A stretch of DNA of 31,114 bases from JAWXCE01 sp034440495 (GTDB lineage Bacteria; Pseudomonadota; Alphaproteobacteria; Rhizobiales; Rhodomicrobiaceae), in assembly GCA_034440495.1 (NCBI GenBank), contig JAWXCE010000055.1, forward strand, positions 1 to 31,114, given 5' to 3'. This document shows, piece by piece, positions 14,821 through 22,243 of this stretch; the stretch's first letter is position 1; each line of letters begins with the position of its first letter. A program made the translations under genes and the position numbers. Below the pieces are notes generated by a model, which was given only the letters and a program-made list of their open reading frames with translations, was not told where the DNA came from and searched no databases.

Positions 14821-17523
14821 ATGAACATTGTCATTGTCGAGTCGGCGGCGAAGGCCAAAACCATCAATAAATATCTGGGGAGCGATTATAAGGTTATCGC
14901 CTCATATGGTCACGTCCGCGACCTGCCCGCTAAGGATGGATCGGTCGATCCGGACAAGGATTTCGCCATGCTTTGGGACGTGGAGGGATCTTCCGCCAAG
15001 GTCGTGAGTGAAATCACCAAGGCGGTGAAGGGCGCGGACAAACTCATTCTCGCGACCGACCCGGATCGCGAGGGCGAGGCCATCTCTTGGCACCTGCTGC
15101 AAATTCTAGAGGAAAAACGCGCGCTTAAGGGCGTCAAGGTCGAGCGTGTAGCGTTCAACGCCGTCACCAAGCAGGCGATCATGGAGGCGATGAAAAATGC
15201 GCGTCAGATCGACGGGCCACTGGTGGACGCCTATCTCGCACGAAGGGCGCTGGACTATCTCGTCGGCTTTAACCTCTCGCCCGTGCTGTGGCGCAAGCTA
15301 CCCGGCGCCAAATCGGCCGGGCGCGTGCAATCCGTGGCGTTACGGCTGGTGTGCGACCGTGAAACCGAAATCGAGGCGTTCAAAACCGACGAATACTGGA
15401 CAATCGAGGCGCTGCTAGCCACGGCGAAGAACGAGGACGTGCGCGCGCGGCTGACGGTCATCGCCGGGCAAAACCTGAAAAAGCTGGATATCAAGGACGC
15501 GGCGTCGGCAAACGCGATCAAATCCGCCATTCAGGGGCAGCGTTTTGAGATCACGTCCGTCGATAAAAAGGCGATGAAGCGCAACCCGTATGCTCCATTT
15601 ACGACCTCCACCCTACAGCAGGAGGCTTCGCGCAAGCTCGGTTTTTCCGCCAAGCAGACCATGCAGGTGGCGCAGCGACTGTATGAGGGCGTGGATATCG
15701 GCGGCGAGACGACCGGCCTCATCACCTATATGCGGACGGACGGCGTGCAGATTGTGCCGGAAGCGGTCGCTGAAATCCGTAAAGTTATTGAGGGCGAATT
15801 TTCCAGACGCTACGTCGCGCCTTTCGTGCGGGAGTACAAAACCAAGGCGAAGAACGCGCAGGAAGCGCATGAGGCTGTGAGGCCTACCGATCCAGCACGC
15901 CATCCCCGCGCCATGGCGAAATATCTGCAAAAGGATCAGGCAGGACTTTACGATCTGGTGTGGAAGCGCGCGGTTGCGAGCCAGATGGCATCCGCCGAAT
16001 TGGAGCAGACCGCCGCTGAATTCGATGTCAAAGGCCGCGACGGCAAAAAGTACGGTCTGCGCGCCACCGGCTCCATTGTCGTTTTCGACGGCTTTATGAA
16101 GCTTTACGAAGAGGGCCGCGACGCCGCCCAGGCGGAGGAGGATGAGGAAAGCCGCCGTCTGCCGCCGCTCAGCGCAGGCGATGTGCTGGATGAAAAAAAC
16201 GTCGAGGCCAAGCAGCATTTTACCGAGCCTCCGCCGCGCTTTTCCGAAGCAACGCTGGTCAAGCGCATGGAAGAGCTAGGGATAGGCCGCCCGTCCACAT
16301 ACGCCTCCACGCTCGCCGTGCTGCAGGAGCGCGATTACGTCGAAATCGACAAGAAGCGGCTCATCCCCGAGGACAAAGGTCGCCTCGTCACAGCATTCCT
16401 GCAGAGCTTCTTTGCCCGCTATGTAGAGTATGATTTTACCGCCGGACTTGAGGAAAAGCTCGACCTCATCTCCGACGGCAAGCTGGCTTATAAAGATGTG
16501 CTGCGCGATTTCTGGTGCGATTTTACAGCGGCGGTCGGCGAGACCAAGGAATTGCGCGTCACGCAGGTGCTGGATGCGCTCAATGAGGTCATGGGGCCGC
16601 ATATCTTCCCTGTACCGGCCGATGGCGGCGATCCGCGCAAATGCACGACATGCGGTACTGGGCAGCTTTCCCTGAAAACCGGCAGGTTCGGCGCGTTCAT
16701 TGGCTGCTCGAATTATCCCGATTGCCGGTTTACCCGCCAGTTCAAGTCGAGCGGCGAGGAGGGCGGAGATCAGGTTAAAGCGGACAAAACCGTGCTTGGC
16801 GACGACCCTAAGACCGGGCTGCCGGTTCTGCTGCGCTCGGGCCGTTTTGGTCCTTACGTGCAGCTTGGCGAGGACTCGAAGGACGATAAGCCCAAGCGCT
16901 CATCGATCCCCAAGGGCTTTGAGGCTGCAACACTTGATCTCGAAAAAGCCCTAACGCTGCTCTCGCTTCCCCGCATTGTCGGATTGCATCCTGAAACCTC
17001 GATACCGATCATGGCTGGCTTTGGTAAATTCGGCCCGTTCCTAGAACACGATGGTAAATACGGCAAGCTTGAAGGTGCGGAGGATGTGCTGAACATTGGC
17101 CTCAATCGCGCAGTGAGCATTCTGGCGGACGCCAAAAAAGGCGGCGCCATCAAGCGCGGCGGCGAAGTGCTGAAGGATCTGGGCGATCACCCGAGCGAAA
17201 AGGGCAAGGTCGAGGTGCTGTCCGGCAAGTACGGTGCATATGTCAAGCATGGCAAAATCAATGCGACGTTGCCTAAAGGCGTCGAGGCGGCGGATTTGAC
17301 GATGCAAGCGGCGCTCGAACTGATCGCTGCGAAGGCGGGCAAGGACGGTAAGCCGGGCAAGGGGAAAGCGAAACCGAAAGCTGCTGCGAAAGAAAAATCG
17401 CCCAACGGTAAAAACTCGCCGGTGAAAGCCGCCGCGAAATCCGACAAAAAGGTGCCCGCTAAGAAGAAAGCGCCTACGAAGGGTGCTAAGGCGAAGTCAA
17501 ACCTCCCGAAAGCTGCGGAATAG
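14821..17523 (+). CDS. topA: DNA topoisomerase I (type IA)
   Basis: This enzyme relaxes negative supercoils by cutting one strand through a 5'-phosphotyrosine. The 900-aa product begins with the Toprim domain (IVESAAKAKTINKYLGSDYK; E7, and D80/D82/E84 in ATDPDREGE). The active-site Tyr303 lies in TGLITYMRTDG. Near residue 610 a single four-Cys zinc ribbon is seen (CTTCGTGQL, then GCSNYPDC). Three further GRFGPYV/GKFGPFL/GKYGAYV-type repeats follow, a layout usual in alphaproteobacteria. The last ~70 residues are a Lys/Ala/Pro-rich tail, probably a flexible DNA-binding extension. rnr begins only four bases after the stop. Confidence 0.98.
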   Translation: MNIVIVESAAKAKTINKYLGSDYKVIASYGHVRDLPAKDGSVDPDKDFAMLWDVEGSSAKVVSEITKAVKGADKLILATDPDREGEAISWHLLQILEEKRALKGVKVERVAFNAVTKQAIMEAMKNARQIDGPLVDAYLARRALDYLVGFNLSPVLWRKLPGAKSAGRVQSVALRLVCDRETEIEAFKTDEYWTIEALLATAKNEDVRARLTVIAGQNLKKLDIKDAASANAIKSAIQGQRFEITSVDKKAMKRNPYAPFTTSTLQQEASRKLGFSAKQTMQVAQRLYEGVDIGGETTGLITYMRTDGVQIVPEAVAEIRKVIEGEFSRRYVAPFVREYKTKAKNAQEAHEAVRPTDPARHPRAMAKYLQKDQAGLYDLVWKRAVASQMASAELEQTAAEFDVKGRDGKKYGLRATGSIVVFDGFMKLYEEGRDAAQAEEDEESRRLPPLSAGDVLDEKNVEAKQHFTEPPPRFSEATLVKRMEELGIGRPSTYASTLAVLQERDYVEIDKKRLIPEDKGRLVTAFLQSFFARYVEYDFTAGLEEKLDLISDGKLAYKDVLRDFWCDFTAAVGETKELRVTQVLDALNEVMGPHIFPVPADGGDPRKCTTCGTGQLSLKTGRFGAFIGCSNYPDCRFTRQFKSSGEEGGDQVKADKTVLGDDPKTGLPVLLRSGRFGPYVQLGEDSKDDKPKRSSIPKGFEAATLDLEKALTLLSLPRIVGLHPETSIPIMAGFGKFGPFLEHDGKYGKLEGAEDVLNIGLNRAVSILADAKKGGAIKRGGEVLKDLGDHPSEKGKVEVLSGKYGAYVKHGKINATLPKGVEAADLTMQAALELIAAKAGKDGKPGKGKAKPKAAAKEKSPNGKNSPVKAAAKSDKKVPAKKKAPTKGAKAKSNLPKAAE

Positions 17524-17527
17524 CTGC

Positions 17528-19831
17528 GTGACCGAAACGCCGCCACCATCGCCAAAACGGCCGCGCAAACCGAAAGCAAAAGTTGTAGCGAAGGCTGAGA
17601 CGTTGCGGTTCCCGTCCAAAAGCGATGTGGTGGCTTTTATAAAAAGCTCGGATGAAACCATCGGCAAGCGCGAGATTGCGCGCGCGTTTAACATCAAGGG
17701 ATCTGACCGCATCGAGCTAAAGCGCCTGCTCAAGGAACTGGCCGAGGATGGACTGATCTCCAAGAGCCGCCGCTTCAAGGAGCCGGGCCGGCTGCCCGCC
17801 GTCACCGTAATCGAAATTCGCGGTCGGGACGGGCAGGGGGAATATTACGCCGCGCCCGTTTCGTGGAATGAGGCTGAGGACGGGCCACCGCCGAAAATCC
17901 TTGTTCGCGAGGGCGGCAGATCCAGCCCGTCGCCTGCTGGCGTTGGCGAGCATTGGCTGGCGCGCATCGATCCGCTGGCGGATGGCGAGGGTTATTCGCA
18001 CACGGCCAAGCCTATAAAGCGCCTGCCGCGTGAGGTTATCGCCGATCTGGGCGTATTCCGTGCGCGCAAAGACGGCGGTGTTATAGAGCCGGTCAACAAG
18101 AAGCAGATGAAGGAGTGGCGCGTCGAGGCGGGCGATCTGAACGGTGCGCTTGACGGCGAACTGGTGCGGTTCGCGGTGTCGAAGCATCCGCGTTTCGGCG
18201 CGATCAAGGCGCGGATTGTCGAGCGGTTGGGCAATCCGGAGAGCGAGAAGTCGGTTAGCCTGATCGCCATCCACAACCACGGCATCCCGACCGAGTTTCC
18301 GGCGGCGCTCGCTAAGGAGTTGGAGCGCCTCGAAAGCCCCGGCCTGACGGGACGGGAGGATTTGCGGAAAATTCCGCTCATCACCATTGATCCTGCCGAC
18401 GCGCGCGACCACGATGACGCGGTTTGGGCGCAAGCCGACGACGCGCCGGAGAATAAGGGCGGCTTTGTCGTCATCGTCGCCATCGCGGACGTGTCGTTTT
18501 ACGTGCGGCCCGGCTCGGGATTGGACGCGGAGGCGAAAAAGCGCGGCAACTCGGTGTATTTCCCCGACCGCGTGGTGCCGATGCTGCCGGAGGAGCTGTC
18601 GAACGGCCTGTGCTCGCTGGTCGAGGAAGACCGCCCGGTGCTCGCGGTACGCATGGTTTTCGGCAAGGACGGGCGCAAGCTAAGCCACACATTCATGCGC
18701 GCGACGATGCGATCCGCCGCCAAACTGAGCTACCAACAGGCGCAAGCCGCGATTGACGGCGAGCCGGATGCGAAAACTATGCCGCTGTTGGAGTCAGTTT
18801 TAAAGCCGCTCTGGGCCGCCTATGAGGCGGTGAAAACGGCGCGCGACAAGCGTTCGCCGCTCGACCTCGATTTGCCCGAACGCAAAATCCTGCTGGACGA
18901 GCAGGGCCAAGTTCGAGATATCGTCATCCCGCCACGCCTCGACGCCCACCGGCTCATCGAGGAGTTCATGATCCAGGCCAACGTCGCCGCCGCCGAGACG
19001 TTGGAGGAGAAAAAATCCCCGCTACTCTATCGCGCACACGATGCGCCGTCCGACGAAAAAATCAATGCGCTGCGTGAATTTCTCGAAACGCTGAACATCA
19101 CGCTCGCGCCGGGCAATCTGCGGCCCATGCAGTTCAACCGCATTCTGGCGCGGGCGAAAGACACGGAGTTTTCCGATCTGGTGAACGAGGTGGTGCTGCG
19201 TAGCCAGGCGCAAGCGGAGTATTCAAGCCGCAACGTCGGGCATTTCGGGCTGAACTTGCGCCGCTATGCGCATTTCACCTCGCCCATCCGCCGCTACGCC
19301 GATTTGATCGTGCATCGCGCGCTGGTGAAATCGCTCGGCTTCGGGCCGGGTGGTCTTAGCGATCAGGACGCCGTTGAGATCGACAAAACCGCCGAGCACA
19401 TCTCCCAGGCGGAGCGCCGCGCCATGGCCGCCGAACGCGAAACGGTAGACCGGCTAGTCGCCTTCCATCTCGCGGGCCATATCGGCGCGACGTTCACCGG
19501 GCGCATCTCTGGCGTGAACAAGGTCGGCCTGTTTGTGCGGCTCGATGAAACGGGCGCGGACGGCTTCATCCCCGCCGCAACGCTTGGCCGCGATTACTAT
19601 AAATACTCCGAGCGCGACCGCGCTCTCATCGGTGAGCGCTCAGGCGAAACTCACCGGCTGGGAGATAATGTCAGCGTGCGCCTCGCCGATGCGTTGCCAG
19701 CGGCAGGCGCGCTGCGGTTTGAACTGCTGACCGATGGCAAACCCGGCGCGCTACGCGGCAAGGGCCGTCCGCGCACTGACCGCATCGGTAAAAATCAGGA
19801 CATGAAGCGCAGCAAAAAACGGCGCGGCTGA
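17528..19831 (+). CDS. rnr: ribonuclease R
   Basis: RNase R is a 3'-to-5' exoribonuclease that degrades structured RNA. The 767-residue product has an N-terminal winged-helix part (about 30-95), cold-shock-like domains, then the RNB catalytic domain from about residue 282 (LITIDPADARDHDDAVW, with the Asp cluster that binds magnesium) to about 590 (YAHFTSPIRRYADLIVHRAL). An S1 domain lies at about 654-735 (ATFTGRISGVNKVGLFVRLD), and the tail is basic. The start is a GTG at 17528, four bases after the topA stop, with GGAA upstream; the frame continues upstream but lies within topA. The topA-rnr pair is almost certainly co-transcribed. Confidence 0.97.
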   Translation: MTETPPPSPKRPRKPKAKVVAKAETLRFPSKSDVVAFIKSSDETIGKREIARAFNIKGSDRIELKRLLKELAEDGLISKSRRFKEPGRLPAVTVIEIRGRDGQGEYYAAPVSWNEAEDGPPPKILVREGGRSSPSPAGVGEHWLARIDPLADGEGYSHTAKPIKRLPREVIADLGVFRARKDGGVIEPVNKKQMKEWRVEAGDLNGALDGELVRFAVSKHPRFGAIKARIVERLGNPESEKSVSLIAIHNHGIPTEFPAALAKELERLESPGLTGREDLRKIPLITIDPADARDHDDAVWAQADDAPENKGGFVVIVAIADVSFYVRPGSGLDAEAKKRGNSVYFPDRVVPMLPEELSNGLCSLVEEDRPVLAVRMVFGKDGRKLSHTFMRATMRSAAKLSYQQAQAAIDGEPDAKTMPLLESVLKPLWAAYEAVKTARDKRSPLDLDLPERKILLDEQGQVRDIVIPPRLDAHRLIEEFMIQANVAAAETLEEKKSPLLYRAHDAPSDEKINALREFLETLNITLAPGNLRPMQFNRILARAKDTEFSDLVNEVVLRSQAQAEYSSRNVGHFGLNLRRYAHFTSPIRRYADLIVHRALVKSLGFGPGGLSDQDAVEIDKTAEHISQAERRAMAAERETVDRLVAFHLAGHIGATFTGRISGVNKVGLFVRLDETGADGFIPAATLGRDYYKYSERDRALIGERSGETHRLGDNVSVRLADALPAAGALRFELLTDGKPGALRGKGRPRTDRIGKNQDMKRSKKRRG

Positions 19832-19887
19832 TCGGCGGCTTGTTATGGCGTCCCGTTGCCATTATTTCAGCTTCAACGAGGTAGAAA

Positions 19888-20364
19888 GTGACATCTATGA
19901 CTGTAATCATCGAGACGCAAACAGACGCGATTGGCGATAAGCAGGCTCTATCAAAGAGATCGGTCATGACGGCGATGTGGCGCGGCGCGCGCGGCCGTTG
20001 TCCGAATTGCGGGGAAGGTCAAATTTTCCGCGCTTATATCAAGGTTGCTGACACCTGCAATGTTTGCGGCGAGGAGCTGCATCACCATCAGGCGGACGAC
20101 GCGCCGCCCTATTTCACCATTTTCATCGCTGGCCATTTCGTCGTGCCGTTGATGCTGGCGGTCGAGACCACGTTTGCGCCCGCACTGTGGGTACACCTTG
20201 CGGTTTTTATCCCGTTTACAACGGCGCTGTGTATGGCGCTGCTTCCGGTCTGCAAGGGCGCTGTGGTCGGTCTACAGTGGGCTTTGTACATGCATGGCTT
20301 TGATCCCAATAGCGAGGAGGCCGCAGCCGATAAGCTGGGCAAGGCTAAAACTGCTGGCTTTTAG
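19888..20364 (+). CDS. DUF983 family membrane protein
   Basis: The product is 158 aa. It has a four-Cys zinc-ribbon-like N-terminal part (RCPNCGEGQIF and CNVCGEEL) and the DUF983 core ADDAPPYFTIFIAGHFVVPL, followed by two membrane spans (LWVHLAVFIPFTTALCMALL and the GAVVGLQWALYMHGF region). DUF983 proteins have no established function; the family is common beside rnr or cytochrome oxidase genes in alphaproteobacteria. GTG at 19888 has GAGG six bases before it; an ATG three codons later is too far from it, so GTG is the likely start. It lies 56 bases after rnr. Confidence 0.9.
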   Translation: MTSMTVIIETQTDAIGDKQALSKRSVMTAMWRGARGRCPNCGEGQIFRAYIKVADTCNVCGEELHHHQADDAPPYFTIFIAGHFVVPLMLAVETTFAPALWVHLAVFIPFTTALCMALLPVCKGAVVGLQWALYMHGFDPNSEEAAADKLGKAKTAGF

Positions 20365-20394
20365 ACCCGGTTCGCTTGCGCCGCGCATCCACCC

Positions 20395-20422
20395 TTGACA
20401 CTGGCGCGGGAGCGAGTAACTT
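20395..20422 (+). promoter_or_regulatory. sigma70-type promoter for rpmG
   Basis: A perfect TTGACA (20395-20400) is followed after 16 bases by TAACTT (20417-20422), 35 bases before the rpmG ATG. The strong -35 and the ribosomal-protein gene make this the best promoter call in the window. Confidence 0.55.
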
Positions 20423-20457
20423 CCGTTCAACAAGATCGCCTTTTCAGGACATTCGTT

Positions 20458-20625
20458 ATGGCTAAAGCAGTAACTTCAAAAATTAAACTTCTCAGCACCG
20501 CCGGTACAGGCTTCTTTTACGTCACGAAAAAGAATGCGCGCACCATGACCGAAAAAATGGTGATGAAAAAATACGATCCCGTTGTGCGCAAGCATGTGGA
20601 GTTCAAGGAAAGCAAGATAAAGTAA
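20458..20625 (+). CDS. rpmG: 50S ribosomal protein L33
   Basis: The product is 55 aa, beginning MAKAVTSKIKLLSTAGTGFF, then YVTKKNARTMTEKMVMKKYD, and ending in a basic stretch. This is the usual alphaproteobacterial L33. The CxxC pairs of zinc-binding L33 are absent, so it is the zinc-independent form. The ATG at 20458 has AGGA eight bases upstream, and a consensus promoter sits before it, so it can be expressed apart from the DUF983 gene. No clean intrinsic terminator follows; instead a series of inverted repeats begins seven bases after the stop. Confidence 0.97.
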   Translation: MAKAVTSKIKLLSTAGTGFFYVTKKNARTMTEKMVMKKYDPVVRKHVEFKESKIK

Positions 20626-20679
20626 TCTTGCGTCAGACAATCATATTCAGATCGGCTTCTGACTACCCTGCATAAATTA

Positions 20680-20737
20680 GGTCAGCCCCGCCAGCACTCG
20701 GTAGCGGGGTAAATCCGATTGAGCTGGGGGGCTGACC
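20680..20737. repeat. 10-base inverted repeat with a competing inner hairpin
   Basis: GGTCAGCCCC (20680-20689) pairs perfectly with GGGGCTGACC (20728-20737) across 38 bases. The CCCCGC at 20686-20691 can instead pair with GCGGGG at 20704-20709. The two pairings share four C residues and exclude each other, as in an attenuator, but no U-run follows either stem. Confidence 0.6.
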
Positions 20738-20739
20738 AT

Positions 20740-20778
20740 CAAGTCATCGATCAAAGAGGGCGTTGATCGAACGACTTG
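20740..20778. repeat. interrupted 13-base-pair hairpin
   Basis: CAAGTC (20740-20745) pairs with GACTTG (20773-20778), and CGATCAA (20748-20754) with TTGATCG (20763-20769). This leaves a small AT/AAC internal loop and an 8-base terminal loop. It follows the preceding inverted repeat by two bases. Confidence 0.6.
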
Positions 20779-20814
20779 TGCCGGCTTGCGTGGCATTGCA
20801 AGAGGAGGCCACTC

Positions 20815-20886
20815 ATGCCAATACAAAACCGGCCTTCCTGCGGCGCCAGGAGATGCGGCGGACCTGAGCGTACCGCAAGTCTTTAA
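20815..20886 (+). CDS. candidate 23-codon reading frame behind a near-perfect Shine-Dalgarno
   Basis: AGAGGAGG at 20801-20808 is followed six bases later by ATG and 22 more codons (MPIQNRPSCGARRCGGPERT plus three). The product is rich in Arg and Cys and resembles nothing I know. It could be a leader peptide in the structured interval, or chance. A one-base change would join its start to the longer out-of-phase frame ending at 20962. Confidence 0.15.
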   Translation: MPIQNRPSCGARRCGGPERTASL

Positions 20887-20898
20887 GACATTATGCGA

Positions 20899-20948
20899 GA
20901 ACTTTGGATTTGCAATGGCCCTTGCAAATCTGACATTCAAAAAAGTTC
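20899..20948. repeat. two-tier inverted repeat (9-base and 7-base stems)
   Basis: GATTTGCAA (20907-20915) and TTGCAAATC (20922-20930) form a perfect 9-base stem with a 6-base loop. Outside it, GAACTTT (20899-20905) pairs with AAAGTTC (20942-20948). A further TAATGT/ACATTA hairpin follows at 20960-20975. Confidence 0.65.
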
Positions 20949-21162
20949 CAGCGCTTGTCTAATGTCGTAACATTAAATTGGGTTGTGGTACTTTCCATGA
21001 CAGTAAACCCGAGATCAGGCCGGAAAACAAACTTACGGCAAGATTAAGGTAAATAAATTCCGTAGTTTAGTATATGCAAACGTGTCGTAATGCCGCAGGC
21101 GAGTTATCCTCAAGTTTTTAGTATTATTTGACTGATACTGGGCGAGACGTGCTTGGAGGATA

Positions 21163-21534
21163 TTACACAGCCCCGGCAAAATGCCGAACAGTGTCCAAAA
21201 ACATCGAGACCGAAATCGGTTTTGAGATATAAGCCTCGCAGCCTCCCTCACGTATGCGCTCTTCGTCGCCCTTCATCGCGAATGCCGTCACTGCAATCAC
21301 CGGGATGGCTTTCGTGGCGTTATCTTCCTTGAGCCATTTGATGACGTCGAGCCCGGAAACTTCGGGCAACTGAATATCCATCAAAATCAGGTCGGGCTTG
21401 TGTTTGCGGGCGAGCGTGATGGCCTCGACGCCGCTGCGTGTTTGAAGGGTGTCATAACCGTGCGCTTCGAGCAGGTCATGAAACAGCTTCATGTTCAATT
21501 CGTTGTCTTCGACAATGAGAACGGTCTTGGCCAT
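21163..21534 (-). CDS. divK: single-domain response regulator DivK
   Basis: The product is a 123-aa receiver domain without output domain. VLIVEDNELNMKLFHDLLEA, LEAHGYDTLQTRSG, PDLILMDIQLPEVSGLDV with phospho-acceptor Asp53, VIAVTAFAMKGDEERI and ISKPISV are practically diagnostic of DivK. This is the alphaproteobacterial cell-cycle regulator that controls the DivJ/PleC kinases and so CtrA activity and asymmetric division. Start ATG at 21534 is chosen because MAKTVLIVEDNE is the family start; the frame continues 20 codons further upstream. In Caulobacter and many relatives divK is followed by pleD; here nothing recognisable follows for over 500 bases. I see no clear CtrA box upstream. Confidence 0.95.
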   Translation of the reverse strand: MAKTVLIVEDNELNMKLFHDLLEAHGYDTLQTRSGVEAITLARKHKPDLILMDIQLPEVSGLDVIKWLKEDNATKAIPVIAVTAFAMKGDEERIREGGCEAYISKPISVSMFLDTVRHFAGAV

Positions 21535-22243
21535 GGATTCTCGACGCAGCACGCGGATTGGGCGGCTCATAAAACTGATGTTGTTATATTTCATAACGCC
21601 TTACACAGGGAGTTGTCGATGGGGCACGCTTGCAAATGTGAATCCTGGCGAACCAGCATGAGACACATTAACGCCTGATGCCTAAACAACCTGTTACTGT
21701 GTAGCTGTAAATTGCGCGCGCCAAGCCACTGCGCAGGCTATTTTAGCTCGGCGTTTACTGGACCAGAAAGTTTTGCCCGCCGCCCAGACCATGTCCCCGC
21801 AAAATACAGTACCGCCGCTTCCGCACCACCGCCTGCATTTGTTAAAACCGACTGGTCAACAGTTTTGCGATGGCGGGCGCGTTGTTTTTGGGTTCGATTA
21901 GCGCTCTGATTACGATATTTGGAGTTGCGATGATGAGCGCTAAGCACTGCGCGAACGCGGCCTGAGTCACAACAGCGTCGCTTAGACAGCAAAAATTTCT
22001 TGAGTGAGATTTGGCAAGCTTTAAATATGGCGTCACGCACACGCAGCGTTGCAAAAAACGGTCTAATCTAAAAACATAATTAACACTCGGCAATCGCTTT
22101 GGCACGCCAAGTCTGTACGACTGCACTCCTACTGTCGAAAACTTTACTCGGCAAGAGGGCGGTGCGCCCGAAACAAGCTTGAAAGCTGTGGGCGTGTCGC
22201 TAAAGCCTGTCTACACATTCCGAGCACTATCGTTGGAGACTTC
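21535..22243. other. 709-base interval without a recognised gene
   Basis: This interval carries the upstream regions of divK and the amine oxidase. One perfect 9-base inverted repeat lies at 21898-21943. On the minus strand, two out-of-phase frames read plausibly as one broken protein tail: LSDAVVTQAAFAQCLALIIA, running on through TPNIVIRALIEPKNNAPAIA, then after a shift near 21850 VLTNAGGGAEAAVLYFAGTW, ending at 21738. This may be a decayed gene, but I recognise no family and the evidence is weak. GGAG six bases before the amine oxidase ATG is its ribosome binding site. Confidence 0.4.
21898..21943. repeat. perfect 9-base inverted repeat
   Basis: TTAGCGCTC (21898-21906) and GAGCGCTAA (21935-21943) are separated by 28 bases. 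Each arm contains the palindrome AGCGCT, so this could be a pair of operator half-sites or a hairpin. It lies about 300 bases before the amine oxidase gene and about 360 before divK. Confidence 0.5.

Larger units (their letters stand above)
20626..21162. other. gene-free interval rich in inverted repeats between rpmG and divK
   Basis: I find no convincing protein gene in these 537 bases, but at least six inverted repeats: 632-637/658-663, 680-689/728-737, 740-754/763-778, 785-789/798-802, 899-915/922-948 and 960-965/970-975 (add 20000). A plus-strand frame from about 20723 to 20962 is open and ends YKTGLPAAPGD...ENFGFAMALANLTFKK, but has no good start. The density of stems suggests a structured RNA or a decayed mobile element. 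It is also where pleD often lies next to divK in relatives (from memory), so a decayed locus is another reading. Confidence 0.5.

Noticed and set aside
16854..17579. Hydrophobic minus-strand frames opposite the topA tail
   Set aside because: The apparent hydrophobicity is the complement of Lys/Ala-rich codons; topA is intact here.
20677..20940. Minus-strand 87-codon frame after rpmG
   Set aside because: Crosses all the strong stems, has no ribosome binding site or family match; I prefer the structured-interval reading.
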